A stretch of DNA of 19,154 bases. Origin: Collinsella sp. (GTDB lineage Bacteria; Actinomycetota; Coriobacteriia; Coriobacteriales; Coriobacteriaceae). Below the pieces are notes generated by a model. It was not told where the DNA came from. It ran no database searches and saw only the letters and a program-made list of their open reading frames with translations. The DNA lies in the NCBI GenBank assembly GCA_014871605.1, contig WGSQ01000017.1, positions 1 through 19,154 of the forward strand. Reading direction: 5' to 3'. The translations under genes and the position numbers were made by a program. Numbering within the stretch: position 1 is the stretch's first letter; each line of letters starts with the position of its first letter. This document shows, one piece after another, positions 7,407 to 15,037 of this stretch.

Positions 7407-8720
7407 CTAGTTGCGCTTGAGGTGGACGACGGTTTCGCAGTGGAAGGTTTGCGGGAACAGATCGACCGGTGTGATCTTGACGGGGGAGAAGGTGCCTTCC
7501 TCGACAAAGCGCTTGAGATCGCGCGCCAGGGTGGCAGGGTCGCAGCTCACATAGGCGACATCGCGCGCACTCGTGCTGGCGATGAGGTCGATGGCCTCGG
7601 GCGCCAAGCCCGCGCGTGGTGGGTCGACCACCAGGACATCGGCGTCCTGGTCGGGGAACTCGCGCACGGCATCGCCGCCGATGACGTCGACGTTATCGAG
7701 CTTGTTGATCTCCAGGTTGCGACGCAGGTCGCGCACGGCCGGGCCGTAGGCCTCGACGGCGGCGACAAAGTCGCAGCGGCGGGCGAGCGGCAAGGTAAAG
7801 GTGCCGGCACCGCAGTACAGGTCCACGGCAAGCTCGTCTTCCTGCGGATCGAGCGCCTCCATAACGAGCTCGATCAAAATCTCGGCGCCCTTGGTGTTGA
7901 CCTGGAAAAAAGACGGGGCAGACAAGCGCATCTGACCCTCGGCGATATTCTCGGTCCATGAGCCCTCTCCGGCGAGCATTTCGACCTTGGAGACACGGCG
8001 GGCCTTCTTTTCGCCCTTGCTCATCACGCGCACGACGCTCGTGGGATGAGCGGCGTCCGCCAGCACGCGGGAGACCTGCGAGCGCGGAAAAGAGCCTGTC
8101 GGCGTCCAGAGTGCGACCTCGAGTGCCTTGGTGCGGCGCGATGCGCGAATGCCCACGCGTTCGAGCCCCAAGTCATGGCTGCCGCTTAGATAGTTAAGTG
8201 CGCCGACGACCGATTTGAGTGCCTTCGGGAAGCGCTTATCGAACAGCGGACACATATCGACGGTCACGATTTTGCTGGGGTCGACACCGTGCATGCCAAG
8301 GCGCACGCGACCGTTGACGACGGTCGGTTCGAGCTCGATTTTATTGCGGTAGCCCCAGTCGTCCTTGGTGTGGCAGATGGGCTGTACCAACTCATCGACC
8401 TGCTCAGGAGCGAACTTGCCGATGCGCTCGAGCGTGGAGCGCAGGTTTTGCTCCTTGGCGGCGAGCTGTGCCGTGCGTGAGAGATTGCCCCACGAACAAC
8501 CACCGCAGATGCCCACGAAGGGGCAGGGGGGCTGAATGCGATCGGGGCTCGGCTCCAGAATCTCGGTCGTGCGGGCGCGCATAAACGACTTGCCGTCCTG
8601 CACGACCTCGGCTTCGACGGTGTCGCCTGCCACGGCGCCCTGCACAAAGACGGCCTTGCCGTTGTCGGCATGTGCCAGACCGTCGGTGCCGTACGTCATC
8701 GATTCTATGGTGAGCTTCAT
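7407..8720 (-). CDS. rlmD: 23S rRNA (uracil-C5)-methyltransferase, RlmD/RumA family
   Basis: The 437-residue protein has three parts. An N-terminal TRAM domain covers about residues 1-58. A CPFVGICGGC segment (CX5CX2C) has a later Cys in CPLF that together bind a [4Fe-4S] cluster. The SAM-dependent methyltransferase domain has AVDLYCGAGTFTLPLA (motif I), VVDPPRAG (motif IV) and the catalytic Cys393 in YVSCDPATLARDL. It methylates C5 of a uridine in 23S rRNA; whether it acts on U1939, U747 or both (RlmC/RlmD/RlmCD) cannot be told. The frame extends to 8798, but I chose the ATG at 8720 because the TRAM domain begins there (MKLTIESMTYGTDGLA). The Shine-Dalgarno GGCAGGA is close to it, so the ATG at 8735 remains an alternative. 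It lies downstream of ppk on the same strand but is separated from it by a terminator. Confidence 0.92.
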   Translation of the reverse strand: MKLTIESMTYGTDGLAHADNGKAVFVQGAVAGDTVEAEVVQDGKSFMRARTTEILEPSPDRIQPPCPFVGICGGCSWGNLSRTAQLAAKEQNLRSTLERIGKFAPEQVDELVQPICHTKDDWGYRNKIELEPTVVNGRVRLGMHGVDPSKIVTVDMCPLFDKRFPKALKSVVGALNYLSGSHDLGLERVGIRASRRTKALEVALWTPTGSFPRSQVSRVLADAAHPTSVVRVMSKGEKKARRVSKVEMLAGEGSWTENIAEGQMRLSAPSFFQVNTKGAEILIELVMEALDPQEDELAVDLYCGAGTFTLPLARRCDFVAAVEAYGPAVRDLRRNLEINKLDNVDVIGGDAVREFPDQDADVLVVDPPRAGLAPEAIDLIASTSARDVAYVSCDPATLARDLKRFVEEGTFSPVKITPVDLFPQTFHCETVVHLKRN

Positions 8721-8767
8721 ATTCCTGCCTGCCATTCGCGGTTTTGTTCGCAACCATGGTAGCAGGG

Positions 8768-8813
8768 AAAAGCGCCCCGTATCTGGGGCATTCCTCAAAT
8801 ACGGGGCGCTTTT
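8768..8813 (-). terminator. Intrinsic terminator after ppk
   Basis: A perfect 15-bp stem (8768-8782 with 8799-8813) with a 16-nt loop begins 9 bp after the ppk stop. On the minus strand the stem is A-rich on its left and ends CGCTTTT, a classical A-stem-T structure. It should separate ppk from rlmD. Confidence 0.85.
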
Positions 8814-8821
8814 ACAAACGA

Positions 8822-11395
8822 CTATTTCGTCTTGCCTGTAATGAGCGTCTTAAGACCCAGGCCGATCAGACCCAGGCCCATGCGCACGCGGCCGGGGCGA
8901 TGGCGCTCGATGGCCTTGGTCTTGCCGGCGGGCTTATCGCGACGGGCGCTCGTCTCGGGTGCGGGCTTGATGACCTGCGGATCGGGCTGAGGTGCAGGTG
9001 CAGGCTCGGGCTCAATGACGGTCGCCTGGACCTCTTGGACCTTGGGTGTGGCCGGCTGCGGCTCAGGAGCAGGGGCGGGCTTTGCCTCGGCGGCGGGCTC
9101 CGGAGTCGCAGTAGCGGGCTCGGGCGCTTTCTCCACGGCGGGCTCTGCGGCAGCCTCGGGCTCATTCACCAGGGGAGCTGCAACCGCTTCCGGTTTGGCA
9201 GCTGCCCCGTGTTCAACCTCGGCCTGAATAGCTTCTTCGGCCACACGTTCCTTCTCCTGTGCGCGCTGCTGCGCGGCGGCCTCGGCGTTGCGATAGGCAC
9301 GCTCCAGTAGAGCTTCCTGCGAGTTGAAGGGTTTCTCACCCTCTGCACACTCCACGGGGACCCAGGTGCCGTCGCTCGTGAGGCTGCGGGCCTTCACGTT
9401 GTCCTGCAGCTGCATGCCCATGCACTCGTGTACCAGGGCGCGGCAGGTGGGGTCGAGCACGGGGAAGGCAATCTCCACGCGGTGCTCGGTGTTGCGCGTC
9501 ATCATGTCTGCCGAGCTCAGGTAAATCATGTCCGAGTCCACGCCGAAAGCATAGACGCGCGCGTGCTCCAAAAAGCGTCCGACGATGGAGCGGACATGCA
9601 CGTTCTCGGTCTTGCCCGGAACACCGGGCTTGAGGCACGAGATGCCTCGGATGATCATGTCTACGCGCACGCCGGCACACGATGCCTCGGCGATCTTGTC
9701 GATAACCTCGCGGTCGGTCAGCGAGTTGAGCTTAAAGAACACGCGGGCGGGCTCGCCGGCAAGGGCGCGCTGGATCTCGCGGTCAAGCCCGCGCATGATG
9801 AGCGGTTTCAGTCCGACGGGCGCCACACCCAGGAAGCGGTAGTCGCCGCGCAGGTTGCCCAGCGACAGATTGCGGAAGAACAGGTTGGCGTCTTCACCGA
9901 TGCCGGGATGGGCCGTCATGAGCATAAAGTCGCTGTAGAGTTTGGCCGTCTTCTCGTTAAAGTTGCCGGTGCCCAAAAGTGTGAGGCGCGTTAGCGCCAT
10001 GCCCTCGCGATAGGTGAGCTGGCAGATCTTTGAGTGGCATTTAAAGCCCTCGGAACCATAGATGACGGTGCAGCCGGCCTCTTCCAGGCGCTCGGCCCAC
10101 TCGATGTTGTTCTGCTCGTCAAAGCGTGCGCGGAGCTCCATGAGCACCGTGACCTCTTTGCCGTTCTCGGCAGCATCGATCAGCGACTCGCATAGGCGGC
10201 TCTGCTTGGCCACGCGGTAGAGCGTGATGCGCAACGAGATGCACTCGGGGTCGTAGGCTGCTTCGTGCACCAGGTCCAAGAACGGGTTCATGGCCTCGTA
10301 AGGGTAGAAGAGCAGCTTGTCGTGCTGCAGCACCTGCTCGCGGATGGAGCGGGTCATGTCGATGTTGGGATTGGGCTGCGGCCTAAACGGCGTAAAGAGC
10401 AGCTCGTTGCGCAGGTGCTCGGGAATCTTGCCCTCAATGCCGAAGACGTAGCCCAGGTTGAGCGGGATATCGCAGGTAAAGACCGAGCGACGCGAAAGCT
10501 CGAGCGCCTTGCGGATAGTCTTGAGCGTCGCCTTCTCGAGCGATCCCGAGACCGCGAGCACTACCGGCTGCAGGCGCAGGCGCTTCTTGAGAATGCGCTT
10601 CATGTGCTGGCGGTAGTCCTCTTCCTCCTCGACGCCCTCGCCGTCCGGATCGATGTCAGCGTTGCGGGTGACGCGGATCAGCGCACGATCCAGCGGCTTA
10701 TAGGAGCCAAAGCAGCTGTCCAAGCAGGCGAGGATGACGCCCTCGAGCAAGATGTAGGAGTAGGTGCCGGTGGGCGAGGGGATCTCGACCACGCGGTTCA
10801 TCGAGGCGGGAATCTCGATAAGGCCCAGCAGGCTCTCCTCGTCGGTGGCACCGTCCAGACCACAGGCCAGATAGAGCGCGCCATTGCGCAGGTTGGGGAA
10901 GGGGTGGCGCGGATCGATGACCAGCGGCGAGATGACCGGTGACACGTAGGCCTGGAAGTAGCGGGTTACAAAGGTGCGCTCCTCGGGCGTAAGCGAATCG
11001 ATGCGGGCGCGGTGAACGCCCAAGGTGTCGAGCTTGCCCTCGATGCTCTTAAAGATGGACTCCCAACGGGTAAGGAGCCCGGGCATTTCGGCCATGACAG
11101 CATCGACCTGTTCGGAGGCGGTCATATTGCTCTTGTTGTCGACAGGTTGTTTTTTGAGCTCCGCCAGATCGGACAGGCCGCCCACGCGCACCATAAGGAA
11201 CTCGTCGAGGTTGGACTCGAAGATCGAGACGAACTTTAGTCGCTCGAATAACGGAACGGTTTCGTCGAAGGCTTCGTCGAGCACGCGGTTGTCAAAGCGT
11301 AGCCAGCTGAGCTCTCGGTTTTGCGTGTACGAGAAGTCGCGCGGCGGTTTGCGCAGCTTTGCGGCGGCTTGCTTCTTTTCGATTTTGCTCGGCAT
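8822..11395 (-). CDS. ppk1: Polyphosphate kinase with long low-complexity C-terminal tail
   Basis: The 857-residue PPK1 reversibly makes inorganic polyphosphate from ATP. The N domain starts YTQNRELSWLRFDNRVLDEA. The head and two phospholipase-D-like catalytic domains follow, with the autophosphorylated His454 in FKCHSKICQL and the second catalytic His611 in LEHARVYAFG. The usual protein is about 690-720 residues. Here an extra tail of about 153 residues (8822-9283) follows. It is first charged and helical (QQRAQEKERVAEEAIQ), then Ala/Pro/Glu-rich, and ends in a basic then glycine/leucine-rich segment, GRVRMGLGLIGLGLKTLITG. I prefer the ATG at 11395 because GGA lies 9 nt upstream; 11401 is possible. 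It is divergent from the first arcA across a 554-bp spacer. Confidence 0.94.
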   Translation of the reverse strand: MPSKIEKKQAAAKLRKPPRDFSYTQNRELSWLRFDNRVLDEAFDETVPLFERLKFVSIFESNLDEFLMVRVGGLSDLAELKKQPVDNKSNMTASEQVDAVMAEMPGLLTRWESIFKSIEGKLDTLGVHRARIDSLTPEERTFVTRYFQAYVSPVISPLVIDPRHPFPNLRNGALYLACGLDGATDEESLLGLIEIPASMNRVVEIPSPTGTYSYILLEGVILACLDSCFGSYKPLDRALIRVTRNADIDPDGEGVEEEEDYRQHMKRILKKRLRLQPVVLAVSGSLEKATLKTIRKALELSRRSVFTCDIPLNLGYVFGIEGKIPEHLRNELLFTPFRPQPNPNIDMTRSIREQVLQHDKLLFYPYEAMNPFLDLVHEAAYDPECISLRITLYRVAKQSRLCESLIDAAENGKEVTVLMELRARFDEQNNIEWAERLEEAGCTVIYGSEGFKCHSKICQLTYREGMALTRLTLLGTGNFNEKTAKLYSDFMLMTAHPGIGEDANLFFRNLSLGNLRGDYRFLGVAPVGLKPLIMRGLDREIQRALAGEPARVFFKLNSLTDREVIDKIAEASCAGVRVDMIIRGISCLKPGVPGKTENVHVRSIVGRFLEHARVYAFGVDSDMIYLSSADMMTRNTEHRVEIAFPVLDPTCRALVHECMGMQLQDNVKARSLTSDGTWVPVECAEGEKPFNSQEALLERAYRNAEAAAQQRAQEKERVAEEAIQAEVEHGAAAKPEAVAAPLVNEPEAAAEPAVEKAPEPATATPEPAAEAKPAPAPEPQPATPKVQEVQATVIEPEPAPAPQPDPQVIKPAPETSARRDKPAGKTKAIERHRPGRVRMGLGLIGLGLKTLITGKTK

Positions 11396-11430
11396 ATGCA
11401 TCTGTCCGTTCAGTCCCCACAAGGGACGGT

Positions 11431-11458
11431 AGCCTAACACTAATCACTATTGTCTCAA
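11431..11458 (-). promoter_or_regulatory. Candidate ppk promoter
   Basis: On the minus strand TTGAGA (11453-11458) and TAGGCT (11431-11436) are 16 bp apart, about 36 bp before the chosen ppk start. The motif GATACCGTTCAC (minus strand, 11489-11500) sits 30 bp upstream of this -35. Confidence 0.4.
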
Positions 11459-11488
11459 TTTAGTCGACCGCTGGCACGGACGTATCGC

Positions 11489-11500
11489 GTGAACGGTATC
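11489..11500. promoter_or_regulatory. Distal GTGAACGGTATC motif between ppk and arcA copy 1
   Basis: The 12-mer GTGAACGGTATC occurs here and, identically, at 14632-14643 upstream of the second arcA. It is the reverse complement of the CCGTTCA-type sites near both arcA promoters. Here it could serve either divergent gene. The rest of 11501-11796 is AT-rich and I see no gene in it. Confidence 0.5.
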
Positions 11501-11800
11501 TTTACCTACTTCTTACGCTGACAAGTCATAGGACTGACGTCCTGCTCGTCTGCAAGTGGTCTATATCCACACTCAACTGGTACGTAAGTGTGAATAAGAA
11601 TGATGGATAGCTGAATATCATTGAATGCAGGCGGAAACGTAAACAAACATCATTTATATACATAAAACCGATTTAGCTATGCAATTCTGAATCAAAAGTT
11701 TAGAGATGCAATTGCAAATAGTTTTTTGGAAAAAGAGCGTTTACCTTAGAAAAGTTACTTTAGAACGCCGAAGTACATTATGGGGGAATCTCGTGCGATA

Positions 11801-11830
11801 TACCGTTCATCGCACTTTGTTGACCGTTCG
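11801..11830 (+). promoter_or_regulatory. Paired CCGTTC direct repeats, arcA copy 1 operator
   Basis: ACCGTTCA at 11802-11809 and ACCGTTCG at 11823-11830 start 21 bp apart, two DNA turns. The second repeat begins 40 bp before the -10 hexamer. The same pair with identical spacing precedes arcA copy 2 (14889 and 14910). The arrangement resembles a site for a dimeric or tandem-binding activator placed just upstream of a weak -35. Confidence 0.6.
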
Positions 11831-11839
11831 GGGGCGAGG

Positions 11840-11868
11840 TGGAATTGCGGGTGGAATTTGGATATAAC
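11840..11868 (+). promoter_or_regulatory. Promoter of arcA copy 1
   Basis: TGGAAT (11840-11845), a 17-bp spacer and TATAAC (11863-11868). The -10 is strong and the -35 poor (3/6). The same layout, TGGAAG-17-TATAAA, is found at the second copy, which supports the call. Confidence 0.55.
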
Positions 11869-11876
11869 TAGAGCTG

Positions 11877-11949
11877 TCAGCAAGCAGCGTCCGCTATGGA
11901 AGGGCGCTGAGAGATTCGGCCGAAAGGCCCGAAAGAAAGGTAGGAGGCC
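11877..11949 (+). other. Structured 5' UTR of arcA copy 1
   Basis: Two hairpins are visible. AGCGTCC (11886-11892) pairs with GGGCGCT (11902-11908). GGCC-GAAA-GGCC (11918-11929) closes on a GNRA loop. Both have a counterpart with different arm sequence in the leader of copy 2. The end of the leader carries AGGAGG before the ATG. Confidence 0.5.
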
Positions 11950-13192
11950 ATGACGAAAGGTCTGCACGTGCCTTCCGAGATCGGCAAGCTCAGGAAGGTC
12001 TGCCTGCACCGTCCCGGCGACGAGCTCCTCAACCTGCCGCCCGACGAGCTCGAGCGACTCCTGTTCGACGACGTCCCGTTCCTGGAGGTCGCGCAGCAGG
12101 AGCACGACACCTTCGCCCAGATCCTGAGGGACCAGGGCGTGGAGGTCCTCTACCTCGAGAACCTCGTCGCCGAGGTGTTCGACCAGGTCCCCGGCGCCCG
12201 CGCCGAGTTCACCGACCAGTACATCGCCGAGGCCGGCATCCGCGGCCAGCACATGCCGCAGATCGTCCGCGAGAAGCTGGACTCCATCGAGGACAACCTC
12301 GAGTTCGTCAAGAAGACCATGGCCGGCATGACCAAGTCCGAGATCGACATGCCCCTCACGGCGTCCACGACCCTCGACTCCCTGGTCAACTCCGAGTCCG
12401 AGTCCGACCTGATCATCGACCCGATGCCCAACCTCTACTTCACCCGCGACCCGTTCGCGGTCGTCGGCGAGGGCGTCAACCTCAACCGCATGTACTCGGT
12501 CACCCGCAACCGCGAGACCCTGTACGGCAAGTACGTCTTCAAGTACCACCCCGACTACAAGGACGTCTCGCTGTACTTCCGCCGCGACTGCCAGTTCCAC
12601 ACCGAGGGCGGCGACGTGCTGAACATCAACGAGAAGACCCTCGCCGTCGGCATCTCCCAGCGCACCCAGGCCGCCGCGATCGACGTCATGGCCCAGAACA
12701 TCTTCTGGAACTCCGACTCCAAGGTCGAGCGCATCCTGGCCTTCGACATCCCGGTCTCGCGCGCCTTCATGCACCTCGACACGGTCTTCACCCAGATCGA
12801 CGTCGATAAGTTCACGATCCACCCCGCCATCATGGGCACCCTGCGCGTCTACGAGCTGACCGCCGGCAAGAACCCGGGCGACGTGAACATCCGCCTGATC
12901 GAGGACACCCTCGAGCACGTCCTGGAGGACGCCACCGGCGTCGACCAGGTCAAGCTGATCCCCTGCGGCGGCGGCGACCCGATCGCGGCCTCCCGCGAGC
13001 AGTGGAACGACGGCTCCAACACCCTGTGCGTCGAGCCCGGCAAGATCTGCGTCTACGCCCGCAACACCGTCACCAACGACGTGCTGTACAAGGAGGGCCT
13101 GGACCTTCTCGTCGTGCCCTCCGCCGAGCTCTCCCGCGGCCGCGGCGGCCCGCGCTGCATGAGCATGCCCTTCTGGCGCGAGGACCTCTAAG
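11926..13192 (+). repeat. Identical direct repeat, copy 1 (partner 15014-16280)
   Basis: About 1,267 bp spanning the Shine-Dalgarno region, the whole arcA gene and one base after the stop matches 15014-16280 with no difference seen, at a constant offset of 3,088 bp. Just outside both ends the sequences differ. Confidence 0.9.
11950..13191 (+). CDS. arcA: Arginine deiminase, copy 1
   Basis: The 413-residue enzyme hydrolyses L-arginine to citrulline and ammonia in the cytoplasm, the first step of the arginine deiminase pathway. All catalytic positions of the family are in place: Asp167 in YFTRDP, Glu219 in FHTEGGD, His275 and Asp277 in FMHLDT, and the nucleophile Cys403 in GGPRCMSMPFWRED. The length is typical (about 400-420). 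AGGAGG lies 3 nt before the ATG. Codons are almost all G/C-ending and strongly biased, as expected of a very highly expressed gene. The protein and its nucleotide sequence are identical to copy 2. It is followed by a terminator-like hairpin and then the aminotransferase, so it is probably transcribed mainly alone from its own regulated promoter. Confidence 0.97.
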   Translation: MTKGLHVPSEIGKLRKVCLHRPGDELLNLPPDELERLLFDDVPFLEVAQQEHDTFAQILRDQGVEVLYLENLVAEVFDQVPGARAEFTDQYIAEAGIRGQHMPQIVREKLDSIEDNLEFVKKTMAGMTKSEIDMPLTASTTLDSLVNSESESDLIIDPMPNLYFTRDPFAVVGEGVNLNRMYSVTRNRETLYGKYVFKYHPDYKDVSLYFRRDCQFHTEGGDVLNINEKTLAVGISQRTQAAAIDVMAQNIFWNSDSKVERILAFDIPVSRAFMHLDTVFTQIDVDKFTIHPAIMGTLRVYELTAGKNPGDVNIRLIEDTLEHVLEDATGVDQVKLIPCGGGDPIAASREQWNDGSNTLCVEPGKICVYARNTVTNDVLYKEGLDLLVVPSAELSRGRGGPRCMSMPFWREDL

Positions 13193-13251
13193 GTCTTCAA
13201 GGACCCGTACAGGTCATAATACATGCATCTAGCTGCCATTAGATGTCTCCC

Positions 13252-13285
13252 ATTGGGGCGGTGCGGGTTTTCGCACCGCCCCAAT
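13252..13285. terminator. Hairpin after arcA copy 1
   Basis: A perfect 14-bp stem (13252-13265 with 13272-13285) and a GGTTTT loop lie 60 bp past the arcA stop. A T-rich stretch is only partial (CTTGT). It probably ends or reduces transcription into the aminotransferase gene. Confidence 0.65.
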
Positions 13286-13340
13286 CTTGTATGAGGAACG
13301 TCAACACGATTGGATGACTGCTTTTGTAAGGAGCTTGGCC

Positions 13341-14465
13341 ATGGACATCAAGACGATTGGCGTTGAGGAATGGCTCAACGTTTGGGAGAAGAGCGCCACG
13401 TGGGACATCGCCCAGTCGACGATCTCGTCGCTCACCATGGGCGAGCTGCGCGCGCTTGATGAACAGGACGGCGCCACGTTCTACGAGCGCTTGGATCGCG
13501 AGAAGATGAACTACGGCTGGATCGAGGGCTCGCCGGAGTTTAAGGCCGAGGTTGCCAAGCTGTATCGTCGGGAGGTCAATCCCGATCACATTCTGCAGAC
13601 CAATGGCTGCACGGGCGCTAACCTCAACGCCATCATGGCTGTGGTCGAGCCCGGCGACCATGTTATCGCCGAGTGGCCCACCTACGCGCCGCTCTACGAG
13701 ATTCCGCGCACGCTGGGCGCCGAGGTCGAGTATTGGGAGCTTCGCGAGGAACTCGGCTGGAAGCCCGATATCGAGGAACTCAAGCGCTTGGTGCGCCCCA
13801 ACACCAGACTCATCTGCATCAACAACGCATCGAACCCCATCGGTACGGTGCTCGATGCCGATATGCTCGGCCAGATTGCCGAGATCGCCCGTTCGGTGGG
13901 CGCCTACGTGCTGTGCGACGAGGTGTATCTGCTGCTTGAGAACACCGAGGCCTTTATGTCGATGGCTGACGTGTACGAGAATGCCATTGTCACCAACTCG
14001 GTGTCCAAGACCTATTCGACGCCTGCGGCCCGCGTGGGCTGGGTCGTGGCAGACGAAGAGATATCCAGCCGCATCCGCACCTATCGCGATTACACCATGA
14101 TCTGCGGCGGCGTGTTCAACGATGCCCTGGCGACCTATGTGCTTGAGCACAAGGACAAGATCCTTGAGCGCAATCGCAAGATCGTGTTTGGCAACCGCGA
14201 TATCGCGCAGGCTTGGATCGATACGCAGCATCGCGTTTCCTGGACGGCCCCGCAGGGCGTGTCCACCTCGTTTATCCAGCTTGATATTCCCGAGGACGAC
14301 GAGGAGTTCTGCAAGCGCCTGCTGTCCGAGAGGGGAGTGCTGCTGGTACCCGGCAGCCGCTTTGAGCTTCCCTGCGGCGCACGCCTGGGCTACTGCGCGA
14401 GCGAGGACGTTCTGCGCGAGGGCCTGAGGCTTTTGGGCGAGGCACTGGCGGAGTTCGATCGCTAG
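13341..14465 (+). CDS. PLP-dependent class I/II aminotransferase, substrate unknown
   Basis: The 374-residue fold-type I aminotransferase has the PLP-binding lysine Lys223 in NSVSKTYSTPAARVGW, Asp193 in LCDEVY for the pyridine nitrogen, Asn165 in NNASNPIG, and Arg348 in CGARLGYC for the substrate carboxylate. In place of the usual NNPNNPTG it has NNASNPIG. The start at 13341 has AAGGAG 8 nt upstream; an in-frame ATG at 13287 lies inside the hairpin region and is less likely. Sitting between two arginine deiminase genes, it may act on arginine, ornithine, citrulline or a 2-oxo acid partner. Related PLP enzymes that act on arginine (capreomycidine synthase and arginine-oxidase types) are worth comparing. 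Function is inferred from context only. Confidence 0.9.
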   Translation: MDIKTIGVEEWLNVWEKSATWDIAQSTISSLTMGELRALDEQDGATFYERLDREKMNYGWIEGSPEFKAEVAKLYRREVNPDHILQTNGCTGANLNAIMAVVEPGDHVIAEWPTYAPLYEIPRTLGAEVEYWELREELGWKPDIEELKRLVRPNTRLICINNASNPIGTVLDADMLGQIAEIARSVGAYVLCDEVYLLLENTEAFMSMADVYENAIVTNSVSKTYSTPAARVGWVVADEEISSRIRTYRDYTMICGGVFNDALATYVLEHKDKILERNRKIVFGNRDIAQAWIDTQHRVSWTAPQGVSTSFIQLDIPEDDEEFCKRLLSERGVLLVPGSRFELPCGARLGYCASEDVLREGLRLLGEALAEFDR

Positions 14466-14514
14466 GATTCCGATGATCTTCGAGGGCCTTATCCAAATTA
14501 GCCGAAGATAATCG

Positions 14515-14553
14515 AAAACGGACCCGTTTCCCTAGTGAAGCGGGTCCGTTTTT
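14515..14553 (+). terminator. Intrinsic terminator after the aminotransferase
   Basis: A 12-bp stem (14515-14526 with 14541-14552) starts in AAAA, ends in TTTT and continues with T, 50 bp after the aminotransferase stop. It isolates the second arcA promoter. The region from 14554 to 14960 is AT-rich and holds the control sites listed below; no gene is seen. Confidence 0.85.
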
Positions 14554-14631
14554 CTATACCGAGAAGTCAAGTTGTTACAAATGGAGCCGTAAAGCGAGTC
14601 GGTATCCGCTGGGCCTTATACTGAGTTTCCG

Positions 14632-14661
14632 GTGAACGGTATCAAGCGTCTGGTAAACGGT
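14632..14661. promoter_or_regulatory. Distal paired motif upstream of arcA copy 2
   Basis: GTGAACGGTATC (14632-14643) is followed by TAAACGGTAA (14654-14663). The GAACGGT and AAACGGT cores start 21 bp apart (14634 and 14655), the same spacing as the promoter-proximal pair but in opposite orientation. A further partial copy (CACGGTA) lies near 14725. Confidence 0.5.
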
Positions 14662-14887
14662 AATTTATTTACCAGAAATGAATAGGACAAACTTTTTTCT
14701 GAATAAAAATGAAAATGGTTGAGACACGGTATGAACCGCTAATTCTATTCATAGCTTTATTGGAAATATGCAATTTGAGGATGGTTTAACAAAGTTTAGT
14801 TCCATTTGATTTTAGGATTAAAACGCGTTTAAGCACGTAAATACGCTTTATTAAGATGAAGTGTGCCATGCGTGAAGTATATGTGTA

Positions 14888-14917
14888 TGCCGTTCACCCC
14901 CTATAAAAAACCGTTCG
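14888..14917 (+). promoter_or_regulatory. Paired CCGTTC direct repeats, arcA copy 2 operator
   Basis: GCCGTTCA (14889-14896) and ACCGTTCG (14910-14917) are 21 bp apart. The second lies 40 bp before the -10 box, exactly as at copy 1. The spacer between the two repeats is unrelated to that of copy 1, so the spacing and cores appear to be under selection. Confidence 0.6.
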
Positions 14918-14926
14918 GGGGCAAGG

Positions 14927-14955
14927 TGGAAGTATGAGCTGATTTTGGATATAAA
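14927..14955 (+). promoter_or_regulatory. Promoter of arcA copy 2
   Basis: TGGAAG (14927-14932), a 17-bp spacer and TATAAA (14950-14955). As at copy 1, the -10 is good and the -35 weak, consistent with a need for an activator. Confidence 0.55.
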
Positions 14956-14961
14956 TATGTC

Positions 14962-15037
14962 GTCAGCAATAACGCCTCACACGGAGGGGCGCTAACGAAT
15001 CGGCCCTGACAAGGGCCCGAAAGAAAGGTAGGAGGCC
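14962..15037 (+). other. Structured 5' UTR of arcA copy 2
   Basis: Two hairpins sit at the same places as in copy 1. CGCCTC (14973-14978) pairs with GGGGCG (14986-14991) including one G-U. GGCCCT-GACA-AGGGCC (15002-15017) replaces the GGCC-GAAA-GGCC of copy 1. Pairing is kept while arm and loop sequence change. Confidence 0.5.

Noticed and set aside
13224..13243. CATCTA...TAGATG as a possible operator after arcA copy 1
   Set aside because: Only a 6-bp repeat with an 8-nt loop; common by chance and overshadowed by the 14-bp hairpin just downstream.
14572..14580. TTGTTACAA as a third copy of the TGTTACAGA element
   Set aside because: Only seven core bases are shared, there is no second arm at the right distance, and the context is different.
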